Part shown: positions 29,589 to 35,537 of the stretch, one piece after another
Layout: each line of letters opens with the position of its first letter
Position numbering within the stretch: the stretch's first letter is position 1
IMG/VR virus record: IMGVR_UViG_3300029258_001145
Span: 1 to 52,284 of that record
DNA: 52,284 nt
From: a virus
Direction: 5' to 3' (one strand)
Made by a program: the position numbers and the translations under genes
The notes under the pieces: model-generated
Databases searched by the model: none
Told to the model about the DNA's origin: nothing
What the model saw: only the letters and a program-made list of their open reading frames with translations

Positions 29589-29730
29589 AGTCCTCACCAT
29601 TCAGCCAAACCGTATGGATGACCATTCTCTCTTCGGTGCGATGGCGATGAAAGACGAAATGGCTACCCCGAGGAATGTCGAGCTCCGGGAAATCCTCGGT
29701 AGCCTCCCAGACCGCGATCCAATTTCGCAC
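29419..29730 (-). CDS. Convergent small protein overlapping the repressor 3' end
   Basis: 103 residues from a GTG at 29730 preceded by the near-perfect AAAGGAGGTGTT. The first ~60 residues look folded (RNWIAVWEATEDFPELDIPRGSHFVFHRHRTEERM; HTVWLNGEDFILGPELDRYQM). The rest is antisense to the repressor's acidic tail. Expression would antagonise repressor mRNA. The upstream 80 bp hold only a weak promoter-like TGGACC...TAGATT. Function unknown. Confidence 0.55.
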   Translation of the reverse strand: MRNWIAVWEATEDFPELDIPRGSHFVFHRHRTEERMVIHTVWLNGEDFILGPELDRYQMARLLGHHHHLRFVYSRPPSPALYLREAIQRAGGHPRNQALRLMA

Positions 29731-29812
29731 AACACCTCCTTTTGATGCCCCTGGGGAGGGCTCGAACAATCTACACACGTAACCCGCAAGGGGTCCACGG
29801 GAAACATCTGAT

Positions 29813-29923
29813 ATGACTAGAGAGTGGGTTATCGCAGTTGCCGCTATTATTGTTTTGCCAATCGCCTTTGGGGCACTACTGGCCTATTTCCGGGCAAACG
29901 CCGAACGGAGAAAAGACGAGTGA
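29813..29923 (+). CDS. Single-pass membrane peptide, 36 aa, beside repressor
   Basis: Plus-strand ATG at 29813 encodes MTREWVIAVAAIIVLPIAFG..., one membrane segment with a basic end (RANAERRKDE). Its TGA overlaps the GTG of the lipoprotein gene. Lying in the repressor's direction, it is likely expressed in the lysogen. Function unknown; lysogenic conversion or superinfection exclusion is possible. Confidence 0.55.
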   Translation: MTREWVIAVAAIIVLPIAFGALLAYFRANAERRKDE

Positions 29924-30153
29924 GATGGCTAGTGTTGGTGGCGTGTCTGTGGGCGTGCTCCGACTCGACGGGCCCGAAGTGTACAGAGCGTACGGAAACC
30001 ATCGAGGTCGAGTGGGGAAGTCTGATGGAGGACGTCCAGGAACAGCTTGTCGAGGTCTTCCGCGCCGAGGGTTGGACGTGCCGTTCCCAGCCGCTACGCA
30101 ATGCCTTTGGTACGCAGATAGGACTCGTCTACACCTGTACGATTTGTGACTAG
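29920..30153 (+). CDS. Small lipoprotein, candidate lysogenic-conversion/exclusion protein
   Basis: 77 residues from a GTG at 29920 (GTGA overlap). MRWLVLVACLWAC forms a short signal peptide with lipobox L-W-A-C, giving a mature protein starting CSDSTGPK. The body has Cys residues (KCTERT, WTCRSQ, YTCTICD) suitable for disulfides in the periplasm. Phage lipoproteins beside repressors (for example in TP-J34) block superinfection; that role is inferred from position. Its stop meets the opposing gene's stop at 30150-30153. Confidence 0.6.
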   Translation: MRWLVLVACLWACSDSTGPKCTERTETIEVEWGSLMEDVQEQLVEVFRAEGWTCRSQPLRNAFGTQIGLVYTCTICD

Positions 30154-30392
30154 GCCACAAACTGATAGGCGCTGATCTTTTGGACCTGGCCGTCCATACG
30201 GGGACGGGCAGCGCGGGTCGGCTTCATTTTGCCCTGGCCTATCAGCAGTTTGATTCGCTTGCGGGCCAGTTCGACGGAGCAGCCCATCAGTTCGGCGATC
30301 TCGTTGGCTGTGTAGGCGTCGTCGGGGCCGGGATCGCCGAGTGCGGTCCTCAACTCTTCGAGTAGTTCGGCCTCGGTTATTTTGCCGTCCAT
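30150..30392 (-). CDS. Helix-turn-helix protein, 80 aa
   Basis: MDGKITEAELLEELRTALGD leads into YTANEIAELMGCSVELARKRIKLLIGQGKMKPT, a winged-helix-like DNA-binding domain, ending with QVQKISAYQF. It is the last gene of the late operon and converges on the plus-strand lipoprotein gene. Could regulate late genes or the immunity region. Confidence 0.65.
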   Translation of the reverse strand: MDGKITEAELLEELRTALGDPGPDDAYTANEIAELMGCSVELARKRIKLLIGQGKMKPTRAARPRMDGQVQKISAYQFVA

Positions 30393-31210
30393 ACTTTCCC
30401 CCGCGAAGGCTTGTGGATGTCTTTGTGGACCTCGTAGTTGTCACCGTCCACGACGATGGCGATACCACCGATATCTGCCAGGCTTTCGGGCACCCTCTTG
30501 TGGACGTAGGACGTCGCGAGCTGGTAGGCCGGGGTCTGTATCACCCGGCAACGTTGGGCGTCGTAGGAATCAGAGTGGCGGTGGTAGTGGCTACGGATGG
30601 CGAGGTCGGGTATGCGCTCATCGCCCTTGACGCGCTCCATCACGATTTGGGCGGCGAGCAGGTTGGTCGCGTTCCAGTGAGTCCACGGCCTGAGCCCCGT
30701 CCGACCGTGGTGGGTGAAGTCCAAGAACACGCCCTCGCACTCCATCATCAGGTGCCACCAAGAGAAGCGGCGTTCGTCCTCTGGCTCGACCGGCCAGTCA
30801 TCAGATAGCGCCTTGGCTATGCCCTCTTCCTGGGCCGCGCCCTTGCCGACATGCGATTCCGTGCCCCTAATCAAGAAGATGCGCTCTAACCCAAGATCAA
30901 GCGGTGTGTCCAGGACGTCACGAACGACCTCGCGTTCCATCGCGTTAGTGATGGCCGACGTCTGGTATGTTCCGTGATGGAGGGGGCCGTCGGTTAGGTC
31001 TCCGTTGTTGACCCACCACGCTTCTGCGCTGTGCTTGCCCTTCAGTCCGTCCACCATGTCCCAAAAACTCAACCAACAGTCCCAAAGCCAGCCCTGACCC
31101 TTTGAGGGTCCCAACCACTGGCCATCATCATGGTAGACGCCCTTGGGTGACATGAGCCCCACACTACTACCACAGTGCGTATCGGATGTTACTGCGATGA
31201 CTTTCGACAT
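30377..31210 (-). CDS. Metallophosphoesterase, calcineurin-like
   Basis: 277 residues with the family motifs: S-D-T-H (9-12), N-N-G-D-L-T-D-G (near 68), R-G-T-E-S-H (near 116), and S-H-Y-H-R-H (near 208), which together bind two metals. Substrate unknown; phage members may act on nucleotides or DNA ends. It lies at the distal end of the late operon after the lysis and membrane genes. GGGGG precedes the ATG. Confidence 0.8.
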   Translation of the reverse strand: MSKVIAVTSDTHCGSSVGLMSPKGVYHDDGQWLGPSKGQGWLWDCWLSFWDMVDGLKGKHSAEAWWVNNGDLTDGPLHHGTYQTSAITNAMEREVVRDVLDTPLDLGLERIFLIRGTESHVGKGAAQEEGIAKALSDDWPVEPEDERRFSWWHLMMECEGVFLDFTHHGRTGLRPWTHWNATNLLAAQIVMERVKGDERIPDLAIRSHYHRHSDSYDAQRCRVIQTPAYQLATSYVHKRVPESLADIGGIAIVVDGDNYEVHKDIHKPSRGKVWTAK

Positions 31211-31321
31211 TTAGCCCCCACAGAATGAGAAAAGCAGAGCGCAGAGGGCCGACAGCATGACAGCGATACTGATGAGCTTGCGTCTAGAGACGCGCCGTGG
31301 TGTTAGACCCTCAACGCTCAT
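31211..31321 (-). CDS. Single-pass membrane peptide, 36 aa
   Basis: The ATG at 31321 overlaps the upstream peptide's stop. RRVSRRKLISIAVMLSALCALLF: basic N-terminus and one membrane segment. One of three consecutive tiny membrane genes. Function unknown; lysis-related possible. Confidence 0.5.
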   Translation of the reverse strand: MSVEGLTPRRVSRRKLISIAVMLSALCALLFSFCGG

Positions 31322-31392
31322 ACCGTGACCAACACCCAAACGGCCAACAGAACCACCAGTACGACAATCTGGGCACGGCGGCAGGTGTTCAT
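31318..31392 (-). CDS. Single-pass membrane peptide, 24 aa
   Basis: The ATG at 31392 overlaps the upstream stop (ATGA) and the TGA overlaps the next ATG. After MNTCRRAQ the peptide is all hydrophobic (IVVLVVLLAVWVLVTV). Very small but coupled on both sides. Confidence 0.45.
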   Translation of the reverse strand: MNTCRRAQIVVLVVLLAVWVLVTV

Positions 31393-31562
31393 GCGGTGTT
31401 TCCGTTGTTCCAGCGTTCGACGAGCTTCATACCGAACCATCCAGACACAAGGGCCGGCGCGACGACGACGAACGTGTTTTTGTCCTTGAACCAGTCGAGG
31501 GCCGCTGCCAGTGTGGCGAGGTAGAGAACAATCCAGAACGACCGCGACAAGAACTTGTTCAT
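31389..31562 (-). CDS. Membrane protein, 57 aa
   Basis: Start at the ATG at 31562 (4-bp overlap). Hydrophobic segments (RSFWIVLYLATLAAAL; FVVVAPALVSGWFG) give two probable passes. Could be a holin-like protein in the lysis/membrane cluster. Confidence 0.55.
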   Translation of the reverse strand: MNKFLSRSFWIVLYLATLAAALDWFKDKNTFVVVAPALVSGWFGMKLVERWNNGNTA

Positions 31563-31807
31563 AGCCAATTCATCGGTGGCTTGCCCAGCATGACCGGGAC
31601 AAGGCGGAAACCGAAGTGGACAAGGAGCCACAACAGAAACAACAGGATGGGTACACCAACCCACGGAGCACGCTGGACGACGGCAACGGTGTTTTCCGTC
31701 AGGCTCCAGTGCTTGCCTGCGCCAACGGCGTACATCTCAACCACGAGCAAGAGTATGAGGATGAGCATGTAGGTGCTGAACCAACCGACGTGCAACTTGT
31801 ACATCAT
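31559..31807 (-). CDS. Membrane protein, 82 aa, two TM segments
   Basis: Start at the ATG at 31807. STYMLILILLLVVEMYAVG and GVPILLFLLWLLVHFGF form two membrane passes with a polar loop between. Size and topology fit a class II-like holin, but holins cannot be identified by sequence alone. Confidence 0.55.
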   Translation of the reverse strand: MMYKLHVGWFSTYMLILILLLVVEMYAVGAGKHWSLTENTVAVVQRAPWVGVPILLFLLWLLVHFGFRLVPVMLGKPPMNWL

Positions 31808-32109
31808 CGCACCATCGCTTTCGCCCACATCTCCGTAACTACAAAGTGCTGCCGAAGGGCATCGCCCGAGAGCATGGCTTCGAGTTTCCTCGCCTCATTG
31901 GCAAGGGGCAGCATATCTGGCTTTGAGTAGGCGGGTGTGATGTAGACGGTATCGACCTCGGTGACGGGCGGCAGTGTGACCACCTCAAGGACGGGCGGCT
32001 TGGCCAGGGCTACATCACGTTCGACCGTAAGCCTGTCACACTCGCGAGAGAACATCATGGCTACGGCCGTCACGATGAGTATGACCAGGAGGTAGAGTGT
32101 GTCCTTCAT
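31804..32109 (-). CDS. Membrane-anchored protein, 101 aa
   Basis: N-terminal anchor (LYLLVILIVTAVAMMF) and a periplasmic body with a proline-rich stretch (KPPVLEVVTLPPVTEVDTVYITP) and a C-terminal helix. The next upstream protein has the same plan. An i-spanin-like role is possible. 4-bp overlaps on both sides. Confidence 0.55.
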   Translation of the reverse strand: MKDTLYLLVILIVTAVAMMFSRECDRLTVERDVALAKPPVLEVVTLPPVTEVDTVYITPAYSKPDMLPLANEARKLEAMLSGDALRQHFVVTEMWAKAMVR

Positions 32110-32642
32110 CGGATTATCCTTCCTCCGAGGTAACCTAGTCCTACGTAGACCCCGGCCTCGACCAACTCACGGAACCAGCCGAAACGGGGCTCACGGAAGA
32201 TCAGGTCGGGGTGCGTTCGGACGCTCCATCCTGGATAACTGTGGAAACGCAATTCTTGCAGACCCCCCACGGATGTGGGACCGAAAAGCGTGATGTTATC
32301 CCTTTGGAAAAACCACCCAGGATCGTGTACGACCGACCGCAGCAGATACACGGTATCCGCCGGAGCCCACACCGTGTCTCCCCGAACCACCTCAACCACC
32401 GTATCGGGACGGCAGAAATCTTCGACAACATCTGTCGCGCCGGATGGCTGTGTGATAGCCACTTCGGGTTCCCGGTCACGATATACAATGCGATCCACAA
32501 ACGTTCGTATCGTGTCGGGCTCTCCGTAGATGGTGTCAACGCGGAACTCCGTATAGGTGATGGGCTCGCGGTCCGGCAGTAGCACATAGAGTGCTCCCGA
32601 CCCGACAACCAGCCCCGCAACGAGAATCAGTATCTCTTTCAC
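32106..32642 (-). CDS. Membrane-anchored periplasmic-type protein, 178 aa
   Basis: Anchor at residues 4-22 (ILILVAGLVVGSGALYVLL). The body contains repeated D-T-[IV]-x segments (FRVDTIYGEPDTIRTFVD; RPDTVVEVVRGDTVWAPADTVYLL). A second hydrophobic region ends the protein (AGVYVGLGYLGG). The anchor plus beta-rich body suggests a periplasm-facing structural protein. Family unknown. Confidence 0.6.
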   Translation of the reverse strand: MKEILILVAGLVVGSGALYVLLPDREPITYTEFRVDTIYGEPDTIRTFVDRIVYRDREPEVAITQPSGATDVVEDFCRPDTVVEVVRGDTVWAPADTVYLLRSVVHDPGWFFQRDNITLFGPTSVGGLQELRFHSYPGWSVRTHPDLIFREPRFGWFRELVEAGVYVGLGYLGGRIIR

Positions 32643-32651
32643 CGCGTCCTC

Positions 32652-32918
32652 CTATGCCACGGGCTTTAGGCCCGGATGTTCGGACGGGCGCACGAACCGT
32701 CGGAGGTCGTGGACCTGTCCACAAAACGCGCAAATGTGATAGGGGTCATTCGGGTCTACGGCTTCGGTTAGCATGTAGGCCGTCCCACATGCTGGACAGT
32801 GGAAGTGGTTCCCATAGACCAACTCGGGACGAACAGGTTCCGGGTTCCGAATAATCATCGGAACGCTTAGTACTGAACCATCGTCTGCATCTTCACGCTG
32901 CGTTTGCCATCGTCTCAT
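32652..32918 (-). CDS. Zinc-ribbon protein, 88 aa
   Basis: Start at the ATG at 32918, nine bases after AGGAG, overlapping the endolysin end by 26 bp. F-H-C-P-A-C-G and I-C-A-F-C-G give a Cys4 zinc ribbon in the second half. Function unknown. Confidence 0.6.
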   Translation of the reverse strand: MRRWQTQREDADDGSVLSVPMIIRNPEPVRPELVYGNHFHCPACGTAYMLTEAVDPNDPYHICAFCGQVHDLRRFVRPSEHPGLKPVA

Positions 32919-33342
32919 CTCGGAGTCTCCTAACACCCAGGAGCCTCGACCTACTGAATGGGCGAACACTCACGGTATCGCCCTGATTGCCACCAAGGAG
33001 GAAGACGCTATCGGCGTCGTGGCCCGAGTAGAAGCCAACGTGCCCCGATTCCGGGTTCGGTGGGCGATCCAAAATCACCACATCGAAGCCGGGCCTCGCG
33101 TCATCCAACTCGACAGCGGCCCCCACGTCCAACCAGCTCCGAGCATTCAACCGCTTGCTCCTGGGCAGTCGCAGGAGCCAGCAGACGTAGTTCGCAAAAG
33201 CACTGCACCACGGCACCTCGTCATGTTGTGGCCACGGATCATCAAGCTTGAGCATGGCCAGGATTTGGGGATTATCCCCCGACCCCGGCACCTCAGGAAT
33301 GCCGATAAACCGTTGTGCCAATACGTGGGCCGTGATTTTCAT
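32893..33342 (-). CDS. Endolysin, CHAP/NlpC-P60-like amidase-peptidase
   Basis: 149 residues from the ATG at 33342. The catalytic Cys is C46 in E-V-P-W-C-S-A-F-A-N-Y, and the His is in S-G-H-V-G-F-Y-S-G near residue 112. N-terminal AQRFIGIPEVPGSGDNPQIL matches small phage/prophage members of the TIGR02594 type. It cuts peptidoglycan peptides at lysis. No signal peptide, so a holin or related protein must release it. Confidence 0.82.
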   Translation of the reverse strand: MKITAHVLAQRFIGIPEVPGSGDNPQILAMLKLDDPWPQHDEVPWCSAFANYVCWLLRLPRSKRLNARSWLDVGAAVELDDARPGFDVVILDRPPNPESGHVGFYSGHDADSVFLLGGNQGDTVSVRPFSRSRLLGVRRLRDETMANAA

Positions 33343-33353
33343 TGTTCCCCCAA

Positions 33354-33410
33354 CCCGCCCACGCCCGGGCGGAGGCAACCCGGCAAAGACTCAGAGAGTA
33401 CGTGGGCGGG
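33354..33410 (-). ncRNA. Intergenic structured element with 10-bp outer stem
   Basis: CCCGCCCACG (33354-33363) pairs perfectly with CGTGGGCGGG (33401-33410). Inside are CCGGG/CCCGG (33366-33370 with 33379-33383) and a short CTC/GAG hairpin. It occupies the gap between the holin-like gene and the endolysin gene and lacks a U-tract. It could protect or tune endolysin mRNA. Confidence 0.4.
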
Positions 33411-33415
33411 GGTGT

Positions 33416-33649
33416 TCATTGGCCACCATTGATAAAGAGGCATTCGGCCGGGTCGGTGTTTCTTATCTCATGCTCGGCCCAGCATTCGAGCATATCGACG
33501 GCCGGTTGCATCTCATCCAGCCGCTGTGTGTTTTCCTTGACCTGGGCGGGAAGGCCGATCCACGCACCGAGCGCCATACCCAAAAGGACAGCCGCCCCCA
33601 GGGCCGTGATAGCTTTGGCTAGCGGGTCCATCTTTTTCCACCAGGTCAT
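33416..33649 (-). CDS. Holin-like membrane protein, 77 aa
   Basis: One membrane segment at residues 13-35 (AITALGAAVLLGMALGAWIG) with a basic N-terminus (MTWWKK), followed by a soluble helix (QVKENTQRLDEMQPAVDML) and two Cys. Immediately upstream of the endolysin, the usual holin place, but a single pass followed by a coiled coil could also be an anchor or antiholin. Confidence 0.55.
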   Translation of the reverse strand: MTWWKKMDPLAKAITALGAAVLLGMALGAWIGLPAQVKENTQRLDEMQPAVDMLECWAEHEIRNTDPAECLFINGGQ

Positions 33650-33653
33650 CGGA

Positions 33654-34007
33654 TCATCTCACAATTGGGGGTAACTCAGACGGGTAATCGAGGGTGGTGG
33701 TCGCACTTCCAGCCTGACCCCACGCCGTGAAAACAAGGCGGGCTGGGACCCCCTTCGGGATGTACCAGCGGTGTCCAGCACGTACACCCGGTTCGGCCAC
33801 ACCCTCCCCAATGAGGGTGCCGTTCATTTTCAGCTCCCAGTACGTCCAATCGGGGGGCGTTTGGGTGGCGTGCGCCTGGAAAGCAAAGTCCGTTGACGGG
33901 TCGTAGGAGTACCGCTCCTCGGGCACGCCCTGGAACCACACGTCGAGAGAAGCGGGATCGGTCGGCGATGAACATCCGAGGACCAAAAAGAGGGCGAGCC
34001 AGCGCAT
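33654..34007 (-). CDS. Lipoprotein, 117 aa
   Basis: Start at the ATG at 34007. MRWLALFLVLGC gives a signal peptide with lipobox V-L-G-C and a mature end CSSPTDPAS. The body is beta-rich (SLDVWFQGVPEERY; TYWELKMNGTLIGEGV; LVFTAWGQAGSATTTL). N-terminus and lipobox style resemble the plus-strand lipoprotein at 29920-30153. Next to lysis genes, it may be an outer-membrane spanin component or an envelope moron. Confidence 0.6.
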   Translation of the reverse strand: MRWLALFLVLGCSSPTDPASLDVWFQGVPEERYSYDPSTDFAFQAHATQTPPDWTYWELKMNGTLIGEGVAEPGVRAGHRWYIPKGVPARLVFTAWGQAGSATTTLDYPSELPPIVR

Positions 34008-34741
34008 CAGAAGGCCGTCCTCATCTGGGCGAGTGTGCGTGTGCCGTGTGCGATTTTCAGTGCCCGGAAATCGGCATTCGTTCGGAGGGAACCATTCACG
34101 TTGCCGAGGTGCAGATAGTCTCCCGCCCACGCCGACTGGAGTGCATTCGCGGTCCCGGCACTATCCGTTTGTGCCGCACCTCCATTGATGGAAACTTCGA
34201 GGGAGACGCCACCATCGGCCTCAAGGACGGCTAGGATCTCTACACCATCCCCTACACTCGGCTCGGGCGACAGGCTGATAGAAACGAATCGGGTCGCCGA
34301 CCCGTTATTGTGCGCCGCCGAATAGGAACCCGACCCATTGTCGATACGGAAGTACGGGGCCGTCGAATACGTGGTCTCGTGACCGATCTGAAGAAATGGC
34401 CCACCACTAGCCGCCGTGAGTGCCGAACAAACAAAAGTCAGATAGACGGTCATCTCACACGGCAGAATATTCATTTCCCACTTGAGCTTTTCGACCCCGG
34501 CGGTTGTCATCCTCAGGGTTGTTACTTCAAGGCCATCGTCCCAGTGCCAGGTCGGCTGGTGGTCAACAGCACTGTAGGATGTGCCGACCGAATCATCACA
34601 TGCCGTGGTCGCACCCGTCTTCGCATACGTCGCTGTCTGGTCGGTTAGTGGATCGAGACTCAAATCAGCAGCCCGCCAATGAAAGATCAGTCCTGACAGT
34701 TTCGTTGTGATGACTTCTGAGATTGCTACCGGAAGGCTCAT
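34007..34741 (-). CDS. LamG/concanavalin-like tail-tip protein
   Basis: 244 residues from the ATG at 34741, one base overlapping the Dit-like gene stop. Beta segments with the jelly-roll order (GLIFHWRAADLSLDP; YLTFVCSALTAASGGPFLQIG; VEILAVLEADGGVSLEVSINGG; DYLHLGNVNGSLRTNADFRALKI) suggest a LamG-like carbohydrate-binding fold. Location next to distal tail genes suggests host-receptor binding. Confidence 0.65.
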   Translation of the reverse strand: MSLPVAISEVITTKLSGLIFHWRAADLSLDPLTDQTATYAKTGATTACDDSVGTSYSAVDHQPTWHWDDGLEVTTLRMTTAGVEKLKWEMNILPCEMTVYLTFVCSALTAASGGPFLQIGHETTYSTAPYFRIDNGSGSYSAAHNNGSATRFVSISLSPEPSVGDGVEILAVLEADGGVSLEVSINGGAAQTDSAGTANALQSAWAGDYLHLGNVNGSLRTNADFRALKIAHGTRTLAQMRTAF

Positions 34742-35535
34742 CAGACACTCCAATTCCGGTGGTAGGCTATTGTCCCCTCATTCGTTGATACTTCAAGGGT
34801 CGGCCACGCGCCCCAACTCGGGCTTCCGTGGGATGGATCGAGGGTGAAGAACTGGCCAGAAGTTCGTATCGAGTCATCACGGGTCCGTGTGCCAGCAATC
34901 GACTTCGTGATAGTGCGCTTATCCAAATCGACCTCAAGGAAATCATCAGAAGTCAGTGCAATCGTGAAGCCCATTGTTTCCTTGGACTCCCCACTTGAAG
35001 CACGATAGGTCAGTGTTGGGTTTGTGGCCGCACCCATGATAGTGACCACACCACCGGAGGGCAGATCGCCAAGCGGAACCTCGGTCCTTGAGGTATCGAA
35101 ACTGATGATCTGGCCATAGCGGTCGAAGCGATACGGGCGAGGGGTCAAGAAGCTCAGATTGACAATCAGGCCAGGCTCGACAAACGAGTTGGCCGACGAT
35201 TCAGGGACCGCCGAAACATTCGTACAGATGGCCTCAAGGACCTTGTCGGGTTGGTCGGCAAAGCGGAGTTCAAGAAGTCCCTTCATCCGCCAAACGACTT
35301 CATTGATCTTGGATTCCCGATCGGTGAGCGATGTTGGCTTGAGTCGCGCCGACACGGAAAGTGACCCCGCCCCCACGGTGAAAGCCGGACTCGGCACACC
35401 ACCAATCGAGCCGGGTAGCGGTAGGGTCGGAACACTGAAACCCGGCCCCGTCATCCAACCCGGATGCCCCGTGACATGGAGATCCATGTCAGTCAACGGC
35501 ATATCATTAACGTACAGCACCTCGGATTCAGCCAT
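34741..35535 (-). CDS. Distal tail protein (Dit-like)
   Basis: 264 residues from the ATG at 35535. SEVLYVNDMPLTDMDLHVTGHPGW, then RESKINEVVWRMKGLLELRFADQPDKVLEAICTNV and FLTPRPYRFDR follow the siphovirus tail-protein (PF05709-like) pattern. It forms the ring joining tail tube and tip. It lies after the hub gene in transcription order. Confidence 0.72.
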   Translation of the reverse strand: MAESEVLYVNDMPLTDMDLHVTGHPGWMTGPGFSVPTLPLPGSIGGVPSPAFTVGAGSLSVSARLKPTSLTDRESKINEVVWRMKGLLELRFADQPDKVLEAICTNVSAVPESSANSFVEPGLIVNLSFLTPRPYRFDRYGQIISFDTSRTEVPLGDLPSGGVVTIMGAATNPTLTYRASSGESKETMGFTIALTSDDFLEVDLDKRTITKSIAGTRTRDDSIRTSGQFFTLDPSHGSPSWGAWPTLEVSTNEGTIAYHRNWSV

Positions 35536-35537
35536 GC

